Assembly (NCBI GenBank): GCA_963719855.1
Contig: CAVRDK010000001.1
Coordinates: 496,001-560,000, forward strand
Direction: 5' to 3'
Length of the DNA stretch: 64,000 nt
Source: CAIQPV01 sp963719855
GTDB taxonomy: Bacteria; Pseudomonadota; Gammaproteobacteria; Burkholderiales; Gallionellaceae
The position numbers were made by a program, and so were the translations under genes. Of the stretch, positions 9,490-18,423 are shown piece after piece. Under the pieces are notes generated by a model. That model did not search any database. It was not told where the DNA came from and saw only the letters and a program-made list of their open reading frames with translations. Each line of letters starts with the position of its first letter. Position 1 is the first letter of the stretch.

Positions 9490-9796
9490 TCCATAACTCC
9501 CTCGTTGATTCGAGGGGTGAGGTTAACGTCCTGCCAGTACTCAGACGGCTCGAAAAACGGTGCTTTGTCGCGCCGTCAAACGGGCGTCAGGGTGGGGGAT
9601 TTTGAAGTGGCCATTACTGGGGGATTTTGACCGGCCAACGGGGAACACAGCGAGACGAACACACAAACGATCACGCTCAGAGAATTCGAGTGGTTGCTTG
9701 AAGGCCTTGATTTGTGGAGAAATAAACCTCATAAAACGTTGAAATACGCTTGCATTTCATAGGGTAAATTGATAGAATTCTTCATGCTTAAAACAC

Positions 9797-11404
9797 ATGA
9801 AAAAGTCTTCAGTTTTACCACTGGATTATCGCTCCAGAGCCAACCTTCCCGAGTTCACTTTACCCGACGTTTTACCGACCGACCCGGCAGCACTTACAGC
9901 GCTGTTAATTGCAGCTGTCAATGCAAAGATCGCCTTTGCCGAACACGTCACCTACCTGTACGAACAAATCGCATTAGCGCGCCGCCGCATGTTTGGCCCG
10001 AGTTCAGAGAGTGTTGCACAGTTTCACCTATTCGACGAAGCGGAAGTACTGGCCGCAACCTCAACCGAGGCACAGGATGTTGCGCCGTTGCCGGTATCGG
10101 CACCCGCCAAGGCTCAAAAGCCCGCACGCGGCAAACGCAGCCCGCTGCCGCCAGAACTTGAACGGGTACAGATCATTCACGACGTGCCGGAATCCGAACG
10201 CACCTGCGGTTGCGGCACACCGATGGTGGTCATCAACCGAGTTGTCAGCGAACAGCTCGACATCGTCCCGATGCAGGTGCGCGTGCTGCAACATATCCGG
10301 TTGGTGTATGGATGCAAGGCCAGCGAACACGCACCAGTAACGGCGGCTTTGCCGCCACAACCCTTGCCCAAGAGCAATGCCAGTCCAAGTTTGCTGGCGA
10401 TGCTGTTGACGACCAAGTATGTCGATGGCTTGCCGCTGGCTAGATTCGAGAAGGTGCTGGCCCGTCACGATGTGACAGTGCCGCGCCAGACGCTGGCGCG
10501 CTGGGTGATCGGCGCGAGTGCCGCACTGCAACCGCTGCACAACCTGATGCGGGACATCTTGTTTGATGCCCCCTTCATCCACATGGATGAAACGGTGGTA
10601 CAGGTGCTCAAGGAAAAGAATAAGAGTCCGGCCTCCAACAGTTACATGTGGGTGCAGACGGGCGGGCCACCCGGAAAGCCGGTGGTGATTTACGACTATG
10701 ACCCGAGTCGTAGCGGGGAAGTACCGGCGCGCCTGCTGCTGGGATATCAGGGTTATCTGATGACGGACGGCTACGAGGGCTATAACAAGCTTGCCAAAAC
10801 CGATGGCATCGAGCATCTGGTTTGCTGGGCGCATGTTCGCCGCAAGTTTGTGGAGGCCGTGAAGGTGCAACTGAAAGGCACGCACGGTCATGCCGACCAG
10901 GCGGTCGCCATGATCGGCAAGCTTTACGGCATTGAAAAGGAGCACAAGAATTCCACAATTGAGGTGCGCTATGCCGCACGTCAGGAGAACAGCATACCGG
11001 TGCTCGATGAGTTGCATGACTGGATGGAAAAGCTGCTGCCCATGGTTCCGCCAAAGAGCGCACTGGGTGGCGCGCTGTCCTATATGCGAGATTACTGGGG
11101 CAAGTTGGTTCGCTACCCTGAGCGCGGCGATCTGCCAATCGACAACAACCGCTGCGAAAACGCGATCCGCCCCTTCGTGGTTGGCCGCAAGGCTTGGTTG
11201 TTTAGCGATACACCAGCCGGTGCCAACGCTAGCGCGATTATCTATTCGCTTGTTGAAACCGCCAAAGTAAACGGCGCAGAGCCATACACATGGCTGCGCC
11301 ATGTGCTGGAGCATCTGCCCGCAGCACAAACGGCGGATGAAATGGATAAGTTGTTGCCGTGGAATTTCCATGCGGCGACTTTAGCTGACATCACGCCTCG
11401 CTGA
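9797..11404 (+). CDS. tnpC: IS66 transposase TnpC, N-terminus altered by a one-base insertion
   Basis: 535-residue IS66 transposase. It has an N-terminal leucine-rich helical region, a zinc-finger-like segment (TCGCGTPM), the core FDAPFIHMDETVVQVL and a C-terminal region with NRCENAIRPFVVGRKAW. In copy 2 (50430-52064) the same protein starts upstream with MIEFFMLKTHEKSS. Here an extra A (GAAAAAGTC instead of GAAAAGTC near 9800) breaks that upstream frame, but ATG 9797 restarts translation directly in the main frame. Catalytic residues are unaffected. Confidence 0.92.
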   Translation: MKKSSVLPLDYRSRANLPEFTLPDVLPTDPAALTALLIAAVNAKIAFAEHVTYLYEQIALARRRMFGPSSESVAQFHLFDEAEVLAATSTEAQDVAPLPVSAPAKAQKPARGKRSPLPPELERVQIIHDVPESERTCGCGTPMVVINRVVSEQLDIVPMQVRVLQHIRLVYGCKASEHAPVTAALPPQPLPKSNASPSLLAMLLTTKYVDGLPLARFEKVLARHDVTVPRQTLARWVIGASAALQPLHNLMRDILFDAPFIHMDETVVQVLKEKNKSPASNSYMWVQTGGPPGKPVVIYDYDPSRSGEVPARLLLGYQGYLMTDGYEGYNKLAKTDGIEHLVCWAHVRRKFVEAVKVQLKGTHGHADQAVAMIGKLYGIEKEHKNSTIEVRYAARQENSIPVLDELHDWMEKLLPMVPPKSALGGALSYMRDYWGKLVRYPERGDLPIDNNRCENAIRPFVVGRKAWLFSDTPAGANASAIIYSLVETAKVNGAEPYTWLRHVLEHLPAAQTADEMDKLLPWNFHAATLADITPR

Positions 11405-12013
11405 ATAGCCTGCACTTCCTGAATCGCTTACGTTATCACAAGGCTTGTTCGCTCATAGAGCTTGCCGATGAAGTGAAACAGCAAAGCACCGCCTGCCTGG
11501 CTGAACGGCAAGTAGCCCAGTTCATCCAGAATCACCAAGTCGGCATACATCATTCGGCTGGCAAGTTGCCCCTGCTTGCCAGCGGCCTTCTCGAGTTCCA
11601 GCGTATTGACCAGTTCGATGGTCGAGAAGAAGCGCACCCGGCGGTGCTGATGCTGCACGGCCTGCACACCCAATGCAGTGGCAAGGTGTGTCTTGCCTGT
11701 GCCGGGGCCACCGACCAGCACTACGTTGTGCGCCTGATCCAGAAACTCACAGCGATGCAATTGGCGAATCAGTGCCTCATTCGCCTCGCTCTGGCTAAAG
11801 TCGAAGCTCGCCAGGTCGCGGTAGGCCGGGAACCTGGCTGCCTTCATCTGGTAGCCGATAGAGCGTACCTCACGCTCAGCCATCTCCGCTTTGATTAGAG
11901 TTCCCAGCATCTCCTGCGCATTCTGGTATGCAGGCGAATTCTGCCTGGCCAGTTCGTCGACGGCTTGCGCCATACCGTACAACTTGATCGCCTTGAGCGA
12001 GGTCATCATAGCT

Positions 12014-13531
12014 TCATGCTGCATGGCGCACCTCCCGTAGCTCATCATAGCGACTGACATTAGCCTGCGGTTCGACCATCAGCGTCAGCGGAGTATCAAT
12101 GGGAGCTGGTGGTGCGGGCTCAATCAGCCGTTTGAGAAGATTGAGCACATGCTGCTTGGATGGCACACCGGCCTCCAAGGCCAACTCGACCGCCGCCAGC
12201 ACCGCTGACTCATCATGTTGTAGAACCAGCGCCAGTATCTCAACCATCTCCCGATCACCGCCTTGGCGCTTGAGCAGAATGGCCTGCAATCGCTTGAAGG
12301 CATCAGGCAGCTCGGTGAACGGCGCACCATTGCGCAATGCGCCGGGTTTGCGCTGTAATACGCTCAGGTAATGGCGCCAGTCATAAATGGTTCGCCCAAT
12401 TGCAGGATTGCGTTGAATCAGCCGTGCATGTTCGGCAATAACCTGTGCCTCGGCCACAAACACCAGCCGGTCGGCATACACTCGAAGGCTGATCGGACGG
12501 TTGGCATAGGAGGCTGGTACGCTATAGCGGTTGCGTTCGAACGTGACCAGACAGGTCGGCGATACACGTTTGATATGTTCCACAAATCCGTCGAACGGAC
12601 AGGGCAGCGCCATCAGGTAAGGGCGTTCGGCAGCATAAACATCGGCAACGCTGCGGTCAGGCTGCTCAGGATGGGTAATCTCGCTCCAGAGTGATACACA
12701 CCGCTGTTGCAACCAATCATTGAGTTCAGCCAAACTGCCGAATGTTGGTAACTGGTTCCATATGCGGTGACGTGAATCCCGTACGTTCTTCTCAACTTGC
12801 CCCTTCTCCCAGCCGGATGCAGGATTACAGAACTCGGCATCGTACAGGTGGTGGCTCACCATGGCAGTGAAACGGATGTTGACATCACGCTGCTTGCCGC
12901 GTTTTACCTTATCCACGGCAGTCTTCATGTTGTCGTAGATGCCACGGGCAGGCACACCACCAAAGGTTGCGAAGGCATGGTTATGAGCATCGAACAGCAT
13001 CTCGTGCGTCTGAAGCGGATAGGCACGCAAGAAGAATGCTCGGCTGTGGCTGAGCTTGAAGTGCGCAACTTGCAACTTGGTTCGTTCACCTGCTATGACC
13101 GCCCAGTCCTCGCTCCAGTCGAACTGAAATGCTTCTCCTGGTGCAAAAGTAAGTGGGATGAATGTGCCGCGACCAGCGGTCTTGGCCAGTTCCTGCTGCT
13201 CTTGCCGCCATCGCTTGGCAAAGGCTGCAACTCGGTCATAGGAACCGGTAAAGCCCAACTGCACCAAGTCTCGGTAAAGTTGTTTGAGACTACGTTTCTG
13301 TTTGCGTCCCTTGCTGGCCTCTGTCTTTAGCCATGCCGCCAGTTTGGCAGCATAGTCATCCAGCTTGCTCGGGGTCTTGCGTTTAGGATAATTCGGCTCA
13401 ACAACTTCGTTGGACAAATACTTCCTGATGGTATTTCGAGCGATTCCGGTCTTGCGGACTATCTCTCGAATCGGCATGTTATCGCGTAAATGCCAACGCC
13501 TGATGCTGCTTAATATCGCCACGTTGATCAC
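12014..13531 (-). CDS. istA: IS21-family transposase IstA, copy 1
   Basis: 505-residue transposase. The N-terminal helix-turn-helix (NMPIREIVRKTGIARNTIRKYL) is followed by the DDE core (FQFDWSEDWAVI, RGIYDNMKTAVD, WEKGQVEKNVRD). It is identical in predicted sequence to the copy at 18413-19930. It overlaps istB by 11 bp. The element's istB is split, so this transposase would need helper protein from copy 2. Confidence 0.95.
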   Translation of the reverse strand: MINVAILSSIRRWHLRDNMPIREIVRKTGIARNTIRKYLSNEVVEPNYPKRKTPSKLDDYAAKLAAWLKTEASKGRKQKRSLKQLYRDLVQLGFTGSYDRVAAFAKRWRQEQQELAKTAGRGTFIPLTFAPGEAFQFDWSEDWAVIAGERTKLQVAHFKLSHSRAFFLRAYPLQTHEMLFDAHNHAFATFGGVPARGIYDNMKTAVDKVKRGKQRDVNIRFTAMVSHHLYDAEFCNPASGWEKGQVEKNVRDSRHRIWNQLPTFGSLAELNDWLQQRCVSLWSEITHPEQPDRSVADVYAAERPYLMALPCPFDGFVEHIKRVSPTCLVTFERNRYSVPASYANRPISLRVYADRLVFVAEAQVIAEHARLIQRNPAIGRTIYDWRHYLSVLQRKPGALRNGAPFTELPDAFKRLQAILLKRQGGDREMVEILALVLQHDESAVLAAVELALEAGVPSKQHVLNLLKRLIEPAPPAPIDTPLTLMVEPQANVSRYDELREVRHAA

Positions 13532-13638
13532 TCCTGTTTACTCCCGCTCAAATATTGAGCAGGACAGTATCTATACGTGGGTCAAATTTGGATGCAATTT
13601 ATTGCATTAGGTGGGTCAAATTTATGTGCAAAAACTCA

Positions 13639-13817
13639 TCGCGGCCTTAACACCGCCTGACACGTCGCAGCCAGGCCTTATTGAACAGAAAACAGGAAAT
13701 CGTAGCAACCGCAGCAAATACACGTGCGAGGTTTGTGCCCTCAATGTATGGGGAAAACCTGGTCTACGCTTGATTTGCGCAACGGATAAAGTGCAACTGA
13801 GAGAGGATTCAGATTAG
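13639..13817 (+). pseudogene. 3' remnant of a SprT-like domain protein
   Basis: The frame entering from the IS21 end continues as a 50-60 residue segment containing KYTCEVCALNVWGKPGLRLIC. This resembles the zinc-ribbon tail found after SprT-like metallopeptidase domains (CxxC near NVWGKP). The catalytic HExxH domain is absent because the IS21 right end abuts the fragment. The missing 5' part is not in the window. The family call is from memory of the tail motif. Confidence 0.5.
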
Positions 13818-13909
13818 GTAGCCCCATTTTTATCACTAAGCGTTTCACCAATACCCAGTGAACCAATGTCGGTTTGATTGACCAAGGAGACTTACATGAA
13901 GGTAATTAT

Positions 13910-14113
13910 ATGAAGTTCAATAAAGATCAACGGGAGGGTATAGCAAAAATCGCAGACAATCTGGCAACAGCCTGTATGATTGCCGCAGTTGTCGGTGGCT
14001 TAGTGGATAAGAAAATTGGTTGGGATATTGCCATGCTGCTTGTTTTCTTGTTTGCTGTGCTATTATATGCGGCATTACAACTGCGTAAAGAAGGAGGCCA
14101 AAATGGCAATTGA
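13910..14113 (+). CDS. Small inner-membrane hypothetical protein
   Basis: 67 residues starting MKFNKDQREGIAKIADNLA, followed by two predicted membrane segments (ACMIAAVVGGLV and IAMLLVFLFAVLLYAALQL). The start at 13910 has AAGG eight bases upstream. It overlaps the next small membrane gene by 11 bp, so the two form a coupled pair. I do not recognise a named family or function. Confidence 0.7.
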   Translation: MKFNKDQREGIAKIADNLATACMIAAVVGGLVDKKIGWDIAMLLVFLFAVLLYAALQLRKEGGQNGN

Positions 14114-14249
14114 ATCAATTGTTGCTCTAGCGTTGGCAACGGCTATTCTGGTTGGACTTGCTTTATACGCTTCTAACCATCGTGCCGAAGACAGCCATGA
14201 TAATGTAAAAAAGAATCATGACAAAGACGAACCTCATCACGCAGTTTAA
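14103..14249 (+). CDS. Small single-pass membrane hypothetical protein
   Basis: 48 residues: an N-terminal hydrophobic helix (IVALALATAILVGLALYA) followed by a His- and Asp-rich tail (HRAEDSHDNVKKNHDKDE). GGAGG at 14094 gives a strong ribosome binding site inside the end of the preceding gene, so translation is coupled. The histidine-rich tail could bind metal, but that is only a guess. A terminator follows. Confidence 0.7.
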   Translation: MAIESIVALALATAILVGLALYASNHRAEDSHDNVKKNHDKDEPHHAV

Positions 14250-14269
14250 AACTGCATAACACCAAAACC

Positions 14270-14303
14270 AAAGCCCCGCGCAGCACTGCTGCCGGGGCTT
14301 TTT
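14270..14303 (+). terminator. Rho-independent terminator of the small membrane-gene pair
   Basis: AAAGCCCCG pairs with CGGGGCTTT around a GC-rich loop, followed by a T run. It also lies downstream of the convergent gene at 14328. Confidence 0.88.
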
Positions 14304-14327
14304 CACGGCGACGCTTGACAAGATCGG

Positions 14328-15140
14328 TTATGGGGTGGACAGAATCGCTTTTTGCCGATCCAGGTAAACCTCTTTATCAATCAAACCTGATTCATAAAGC
14401 CGCTTTAGTTCCCTAAGTTTTCCTTCGATTTGGTTTTGGTCAACAGTTTGCGAAGGCTGAGAAATATTCTGGACTTGAGCAACTGGAACGACGGCTTTGG
14501 CGCCGGGCGAAGACATGGCAAGTTCTTTGATCCTGCCTTCGTCCGGCCTTGTTACTTCACCCGGAAATTCCTGCAACTCCACCAGAACTCCGGGGATTTT
14601 TTCGCGCACCGCTTTAAGCATATTATCAAACGCTTTCTGTGCGTAGTCCTTATCACTGCCGCGCACTGTCGATTTAATGCCGCCCAAAAGAGACCCCATT
14701 AAACCGGTCGAGGTGGATGATTTTTGCTCAAGGACTATCGCCATGCGCAAACCTCGTTTGGACAGAAATAAACACCCGAAGGTGCGGTCGCTCGTATCGC
14801 CCAGGGCTCCGTTGCTTGTACCGCTGCTGGTGCCGAATTGAGCGTAAGCAGCATTGCCGCAACTCAACATATTTATTGAAACAGGGCCAATATTAATCGG
14901 GCGGGATTCCGGTTCACCCGGTTTGTCCGGCAACTCGGACGGCATCAAACCAATCTGTTTTGTGGGGCGGTAATCTCTGGTTTTGATAGCCGCCTCAAGT
15001 GCATCTATTGTGTTGCTGATATCGGCCTGATCCGGATTAACCAAATAGAGCCGGCTGACCGACACCTCTGACTGAGCCAGTGCGGCCAACGGCACCAACA
15101 TAACCGACAATAACAAAGCACGTAATCCATTCATGCGCAT
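14328..15140 (-). CDS. Secreted or periplasmic protein with C-terminal SHOCT domain
   Basis: 270 residues from ATG 15140, which is preceded by GGAGG. A signal peptide is evident (LRALLLSVMLVPLAALAQS). The middle has a glycine/serine-rich region with two cysteines and no domain I can name. The last 30 residues (KLRELKRLYESGLIDKEVYL) match the short SHOCT domain often found at the ends of otherwise unrelated proteins. Function unknown. It stands alone and converges on the small membrane pair. Confidence 0.75.
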   Translation of the reverse strand: MRMNGLRALLLSVMLVPLAALAQSEVSVSRLYLVNPDQADISNTIDALEAAIKTRDYRPTKQIGLMPSELPDKPGEPESRPINIGPVSINMLSCGNAAYAQFGTSSGTSNGALGDTSDRTFGCLFLSKRGLRMAIVLEQKSSTSTGLMGSLLGGIKSTVRGSDKDYAQKAFDNMLKAVREKIPGVLVELQEFPGEVTRPDEGRIKELAMSSPGAKAVVPVAQVQNISQPSQTVDQNQIEGKLRELKRLYESGLIDKEVYLDRQKAILSTP

Positions 15141-15283
15141 TTTTACCTCCAAAAGACCATAAATTTCAAATGGGTTTTATTATCAACCTTCCAATCAATA
15201 GTTGGCAACTATTTTAACGAGCCGGTAACGAGCCGGGCACGAAGCGCGCCTTCCACAATCAATCCTGGTTCGACTAACTTTGA

Positions 15284-15706
15284 TCAAAGGCGATAAATAC
15301 GTTTTATGATAGATATGTATTCTGATTTTTCAACGTACCTTTTATCAATTATTTTTGCTTGAATATATGGAATGCCAGCTTCACGATAGGATTCAGATCG
15401 GTGATGCCCATCGTCTATTTCGTAATAAGAATCTCCATTTAATATTATTTGGACAACGCGTATGTTTGGGGGTGTGTTTTTCTCGTTTAATAGGCGTCTG
15501 GCTTTAATGATTCTATTTTCTTGCCATGAACATGACATGACGCGAGAAATTGGAATAAGAGCAATTTCTGGATCATGATAGTTGTATTTTTCATCACGAA
15601 CTGATTTGAAATATAGCAGGTTGCCTAATTGATAACGTCCTTGATCTGTTGTTATCATTTTTTTGACACTTCGATTTAAAATAAAAATTACAAACTGTTC
15701 AAACAT
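15284..15706 (-). CDS. ParB/sulfiredoxin-like domain protein
   Basis: 140-residue, AT-rich gene. The segment LNGDSYYEIDDGHHRSESYREAGI resembles the ParB-nuclease/sulfiredoxin fold motif (D-G-x-H-R followed by A). Proteins with this fold act as CTPases, nucleases or kinases. Here there is no HTH or partner ParA, so a chromosome-partition role is unlikely. Base composition differs from the flanking genes, suggesting acquisition. Whether the Met at 15706 or an internal one is used is unclear. Confidence 0.6.
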   Translation of the reverse strand: MFEQFVIFILNRSVKKMITTDQGRYQLGNLLYFKSVRDEKYNYHDPEIALIPISRVMSCSWQENRIIKARRLLNEKNTPPNIRVVQIILNGDSYYEIDDGHHRSESYREAGIPYIQAKIIDKRYVEKSEYISIIKRIYRL

Positions 15707-15823
15707 GGGGCACCCTATAACACTTTTGCTTATTTTGAAAAGTTACCATCTGGCCTAGCCTTAATGATAGGCCGTGCGCACCTTCATTGTTAGGAGATAA
15801 TACCCTCCCCAGAAAAAACAATT

Positions 15824-15851
15824 CAACAGAGCCGGCAAGCCGGCTCTGTTG
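15824..15851. terminator. Strong hairpin, probable terminator
   Basis: CAACAGAGCCGG pairs perfectly with CCGGCTCTGTTG around CAAG. On the plus side it is followed by CCTTTCCCC, a poor T tract, so termination is likely but not certain. Confidence 0.6.
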
Positions 15852-16011
15852 CCTTTCCCCCGCCTTTCCCGACCGCAAAAATACTTTGACGAAACGAAAA
15901 AAGTGTGGAGAATGGACACATCGAGATTGAATTGCCTGCCGCGATGTGACCTTGCCCTGTAAAAACGTATTTCTTAACTGAGGGTAGAATTCAAGTTAAG
16001 GAGACGAAGAA

Positions 16012-16311
16012 ATGACAACAGGAAAAGGTAAGCGAGCAGCGTACACGCTGGAGTACAAGTTAGAGGCAGTGCGATTGGTACAGGGCGGCCAAGCCTGCGC
16101 GGTGACCGCCAAAGTGCTGGGCATACCGAAGCAGACGCTTGAGAACTGGGTTCGTCAGGCAGCGAAAGGCAAGCTGACCGGTGCGGGCAGCAAGCCGGTG
16201 AGCGCAGAACAGATGGAGCTGGCGCGTTTGAGAGCCGAGCTTGCGCGGGTCAAGATGGAGCGCGATATATTAAAAAAAGCGACGGCGTACTTTGCGCGGG
16301 AGTCAGCGTGA
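16012..16311 (+). CDS. IS3-family OrfA
   Basis: 99-residue DNA-binding protein of the element, with a helix-turn-helix (GGQACAVTAKVLGIPKQTLENW) and a C-terminal leucine zipper (ELARLRAELARVKMERDIL). A run of seven A at 16272-16278, in the frame A-AAA-AAG, is a standard -1 slippery site producing the OrfAB fusion transposase. AAGGAG lies upstream of the ATG. Confidence 0.95.
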   Translation: MTTGKGKRAAYTLEYKLEAVRLVQGGQACAVTAKVLGIPKQTLENWVRQAAKGKLTGAGSKPVSAEQMELARLRAELARVKMERDILKKATAYFARESA

Positions 16312-17204
16312 GGTATGCCTGGATTGAGCGGCATAAAAAGCTCTGGCCGATCACGCTGCAATGTGCAGTGCTGAACGTCAGTGCCAGCGGCTACTTTGAA
16401 CGTCAGCGGCGCAAAGATTCTGGTCGGACAGAGACGCCAGGCAAGCGCATCAATGATGAAGCCCTGTTGGTTCACATCAAAGCAGCGCATGCCGCCAGCA
16501 AAGGTGAATATGGCTGGCCGCGAGTCTGGCGAGAACTTCATGCCAATGGAGTGCGCGTTTGGAAAGAACGGGTTCGGCGGCTCATGAAGGAGCACGGCAT
16601 CAAAGCGCGCGGGAAGCGTAAATTCGTCGTGACCACCGACAGTAAACATAACCTGCCGATTGCGCCGAACTTGCTCAACCGCAACTTCCAACCGGATGCG
16701 CCTGACTGCGTGTGGACGAGCGACATCACTTATATCCAGACCGATGCAGGCTGGTTATATCTGGCTGTGGTTCTTGATCTGTACAGCCGTCAGGTTGTGG
16801 GCTGGAGCATGCAGCCGCACATGCAGACCAGCTTGGTAACCGATGCGCTCAGGATGGCGTGGTTCAGGCGACGGCCAGAGCCGGGGCTGATCTTCCACTC
16901 TGATCGTGGCAGCCAGTATTGCAGTCACGCATTTCAGGGCACACTGGCTGAATACGGCATGCAAAGCTCAATGAGCCGCAAAGGAAACTGCTGGGACAAT
17001 GCGCCAACAGAAAGTTTGTGGGGATCGTTGAAAGTAGGAAGGCTATATGGAATGCGGTTTGAAACACAGCGCCAGGCAATGGACGAGGTGATTGACTGGC
17101 TGACGTACTACAACCACAGAAGACTTCACTCGACACTGGATTACATCAGTCCGATGCAGTTCGAGAAAAACTGGTTTGCGGCACAGTTGAAGAAGGCCGC
17201 ATAA
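16308..17204 (+). CDS. IS3-family transposase OrfB
   Basis: 298 residues beginning at GTG 16308, overlapping orfA by 4 bp in the -1 frame. It holds the HTH_21-like N-terminal region and the rve integrase core with DDE residues (WTSDITYI, HSDRGSQY, and Glu in NAPTESLWGSLK). The frame is fully open. It is expected mainly as part of OrfAB. Confidence 0.96.
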   Translation: MRYAWIERHKKLWPITLQCAVLNVSASGYFERQRRKDSGRTETPGKRINDEALLVHIKAAHAASKGEYGWPRVWRELHANGVRVWKERVRRLMKEHGIKARGKRKFVVTTDSKHNLPIAPNLLNRNFQPDAPDCVWTSDITYIQTDAGWLYLAVVLDLYSRQVVGWSMQPHMQTSLVTDALRMAWFRRRPEPGLIFHSDRGSQYCSHAFQGTLAEYGMQSSMSRKGNCWDNAPTESLWGSLKVGRLYGMRFETQRQAMDEVIDWLTYYNHRRLHSTLDYISPMQFEKNWFAAQLKKAA

Positions 17205-17277
17205 TGAGCGCGTTAAGAAATACGGATTACAGGGGCAAGGTCAATGGTGGTGGGGATAAATAGAAAGAAGGTGTGCT

Positions 17278-17484
17278 GTGTTTCTAATTATATGTGCGGT
17301 GATATTTGTTTTAGGGATTGCATTTACGCTTTCGGGTGTTGGCGTTAAGAATGCTCATAAGGTATCTGATGCAGATCAGGAACTGAAGCACAACTTTAAT
17401 GTTGATGGAACGGCGATGCTGGGCGCATTTGACATGAACGGGAATATCTATGGCTGCACTTCCTCTGACTCTGACGAGGAATAA
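17278..17484 (+). CDS. Small membrane-anchored hypothetical protein
   Basis: 68 residues with an N-terminal membrane helix (FLIICAVIFVLGIAFTL) and an acidic tail ending TSSDSDEE. It starts at GTG 17278, with AAGAAGG upstream, and lies between the IS3 right end and IS21 copy 2. No family was recognised. The 88 bases after it run straight into the IS21 end with no further gene. Confidence 0.5.
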   Translation: MFLIICAVIFVLGIAFTLSGVGVKNAHKVSDADQELKHNFNVDGTAMLGAFDMNGNIYGCTSSDSDEE

Positions 17485-17646
17485 ACGGTTTGGTTTTCTG
17501 GGGTATTAGCGCCGTAGCTCTTGTTGCACCCGATCTAAATTTCTCTGTGCCATGGAATTTCCTTGATCAGCCTGAGTTTTTGCGTTTAAATCTGACCCGG
17601 GTGTTGCATCGAATTTTGACCCACCCTAAGTTTATATCTTAACGGT

Positions 17647-18423
17647 TCAGGTTGTGGATAGTTTTCTGGTTTTGCCCCCCTTTCCAGTTTGAGTCGAGCT
17701 GTTCTTAAAACGGTAACTATCGTTGCCGGTCTCAATGATGTGGCAGTGATGGGTAAGCCTGTCCAATAGTGCCGTCGTCATCTTTGGATCCCCAAACACG
17801 TTGCCCCATTCTGCAAAGCTCAGGTTGGTCGTTATCACAAGGCTTGTTCGCTCATAGAGCTTGCCGATGAAGTGAAACAGCAAAGCACCGCCTGCCTGGC
17901 TGAACGGCAAGTAGCCCAGTTCATCCAGAATCACCAAGTCGGCATACATCATTCGGCTGGCAAGTTGCCCCTGCTTGCCAGCGGCCTTCTCGAGTTCCAG
18001 CGTATTGACCAGTTCGATGGTCGAGAAGAAGCGCACCCGGCGGTGCTGATGCTGCACGGCCTGCACACCCAATGCAGTGGCAAGGTGTGTCTTGCCTGTG
18101 CCGGGGCCACCGACCAGCACTACGTTGTGCGCCTGATCCAGAAACTCACAGCGATGCAATTGGCGAATCAGTGCCTCATTCGCCTCGCTCTGGCTAAAGT
18201 CGAAGCTCGCCAGGTCGCGGTAGGCCGGGAACCTGGCTGCCTTCATCTGGTAGCCGATAGAGCGTACCTCACGCTCAGCCATCTCCGCTTTGATTAGAGT
18301 TCCCAGCATCTCCTGCGCATTCTGGTATGCAGGCGAATTCTGCCTGGCCAGTTCGTCGACGGCTTGCGCCATACCGTACAACTTGATCGCCTTGAGCGAG
18401 GTCATCATAGCTTCATGCTGCAT
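17647..18423 (-). CDS. istB: IstB helper ATPase, IS21 copy 2
   Basis: 258 residues from ATG 18423, which follows GGGAGG; a longer frame exists but lacks a ribosome-binding site. Walker A is GGPGTGKTHLATAL, Walker B LVILDELGYLPF, and the sensor region is SLVITTNLSFAEW. It overlaps istA by 11 bp. The frame is complete, unlike that of copy 1. Confidence 0.94.
   Translation of the reverse strand: MQHEAMMTSLKAIKLYGMAQAVDELARQNSPAYQNAQEMLGTLIKAEMAEREVRSIGYQMKAARFPAYRDLASFDFSQSEANEALIRQLHRCEFLDQAHNVVLVGGPGTGKTHLATALGVQAVQHQHRRVRFFSTIELVNTLELEKAAGKQGQLASRMMYADLVILDELGYLPFSQAGGALLFHFIGKLYERTSLVITTNLSFAEWGNVFGDPKMTTALLDRLTHHCHIIETGNDSYRFKNSSTQTGKGGKTRKLSTT

Larger units (their letters stand above)
7073..9643 (-). 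mobile_element. Second type of IS21-family element, inserted in IS66 tnpB
   Basis: 2571-bp element with ends CCCCGTTGGCC in inverted orientation and a 4-bp duplication AACA at 7069-7072 and 9644-9647. Each end carries repeated motifs (AAAATCCCCC blocks), typical of multiple transposase sites near IS21 termini. It encodes istA and istB in the usual order with a 4-bp overlap. It is not related at high identity to the other two IS21 types in the window. Both genes are intact, so this copy could be active. Confidence 0.93.
6831..9762 (+). pseudogene. tnpB: IS66 tnpB interrupted by an IS21-type insertion
   Basis: Orf2 (TnpB) of IS66: the frame starts at 6831 (MHPGCTIEQVYLCRDAIDFR) and runs with the typical SALYVFVNRSRNKIKVLYW and GFCLWQKRLEEDKFHWP blocks to about 7072. 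There the second IS21-type element enters. The last 38 codons resume at 9644-9762 and end LKYACIS. The intact version is at 52071-52427 (118 residues). The insertion probably inactivates this IS66 copy. Confidence 0.92.
6438..11431 (+). mobile_element. IS66-family element copy 1, interrupted by IS21-type element
   Basis: Both ends start GTAAGCGA (inverted) and the element is flanked by the 8-bp duplication GTTATCAC, typical for IS66. It encodes tnpA, tnpB and tnpC on the plus strand. A 2571-bp IS21-type element sits inside tnpB. Subtracting it and its 4-bp duplication leaves 2419 bp, one base more than IS66 copy 2 at 50403-52820. The extra base is an A at the start of tnpC. Confidence 0.95.
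6246..12024 (-). pseudogene. istB: istB of IS21 copy 1, split by IS66
   Basis: AAA+ helper ATPase of the IS21 transposition machinery. The N-terminal part runs from 12024 down to about 11432 and includes Walker A GGPGTGKTHLA and Walker B LVILDELGYLPF. The last 64 codons are at 6246-6437. The two parts are separated by IS66 (6438-11431), which duplicated GTTATCAC at 6430-6437 and 11432-11439. The joined sequence would be identical in length to the intact istB at 17647-18423. The split gene cannot give a normal protein. Confidence 0.93.
6172..13638 (-). mobile_element. IS21-family element copy 1, interrupted by IS66
   Basis: The ends are inverted repeats, TGAGTTTTTGCGTTTAAATC at 6172 and the complement of TTTATGTGCAAAAACTCA ending at 13638. 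Without the 4994-bp IS66 and its 8-bp duplication the element is 2465 bp, the same as the uninterrupted copy at 17573-20037. It carries istA and istB on the minus strand. The outer flanks (CTAAGGG and TCGCGGCC) do not match as a target duplication, which suggests recombination between IS copies after insertion. Confidence 0.93.
15947..17243 (+). mobile_element. IS3-family element, copy B (complete)
   Basis: 1297-bp element bounded by inverted repeats (TGACCTTGCCCTGT at left, complement of ACAGGGGCAAGGTCA at right) and a 3-bp duplication ATG at 15944-15946 and 17244-17246. Both reading frames are intact. It is the reference copy for the partial copy A, the frameshifted copy C at 36839 and the IS5-invaded copy D at 61959. 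Confidence 0.97.

Noticed and set aside
10061..11371. 436-codon open frame antisense to IS66 tnpC (and its twin at 50463-51773)
   Set aside because: Exactly complementary to the transposase gene, with no ribosome binding site and no recognisable protein. It is a shadow caused by codon bias.
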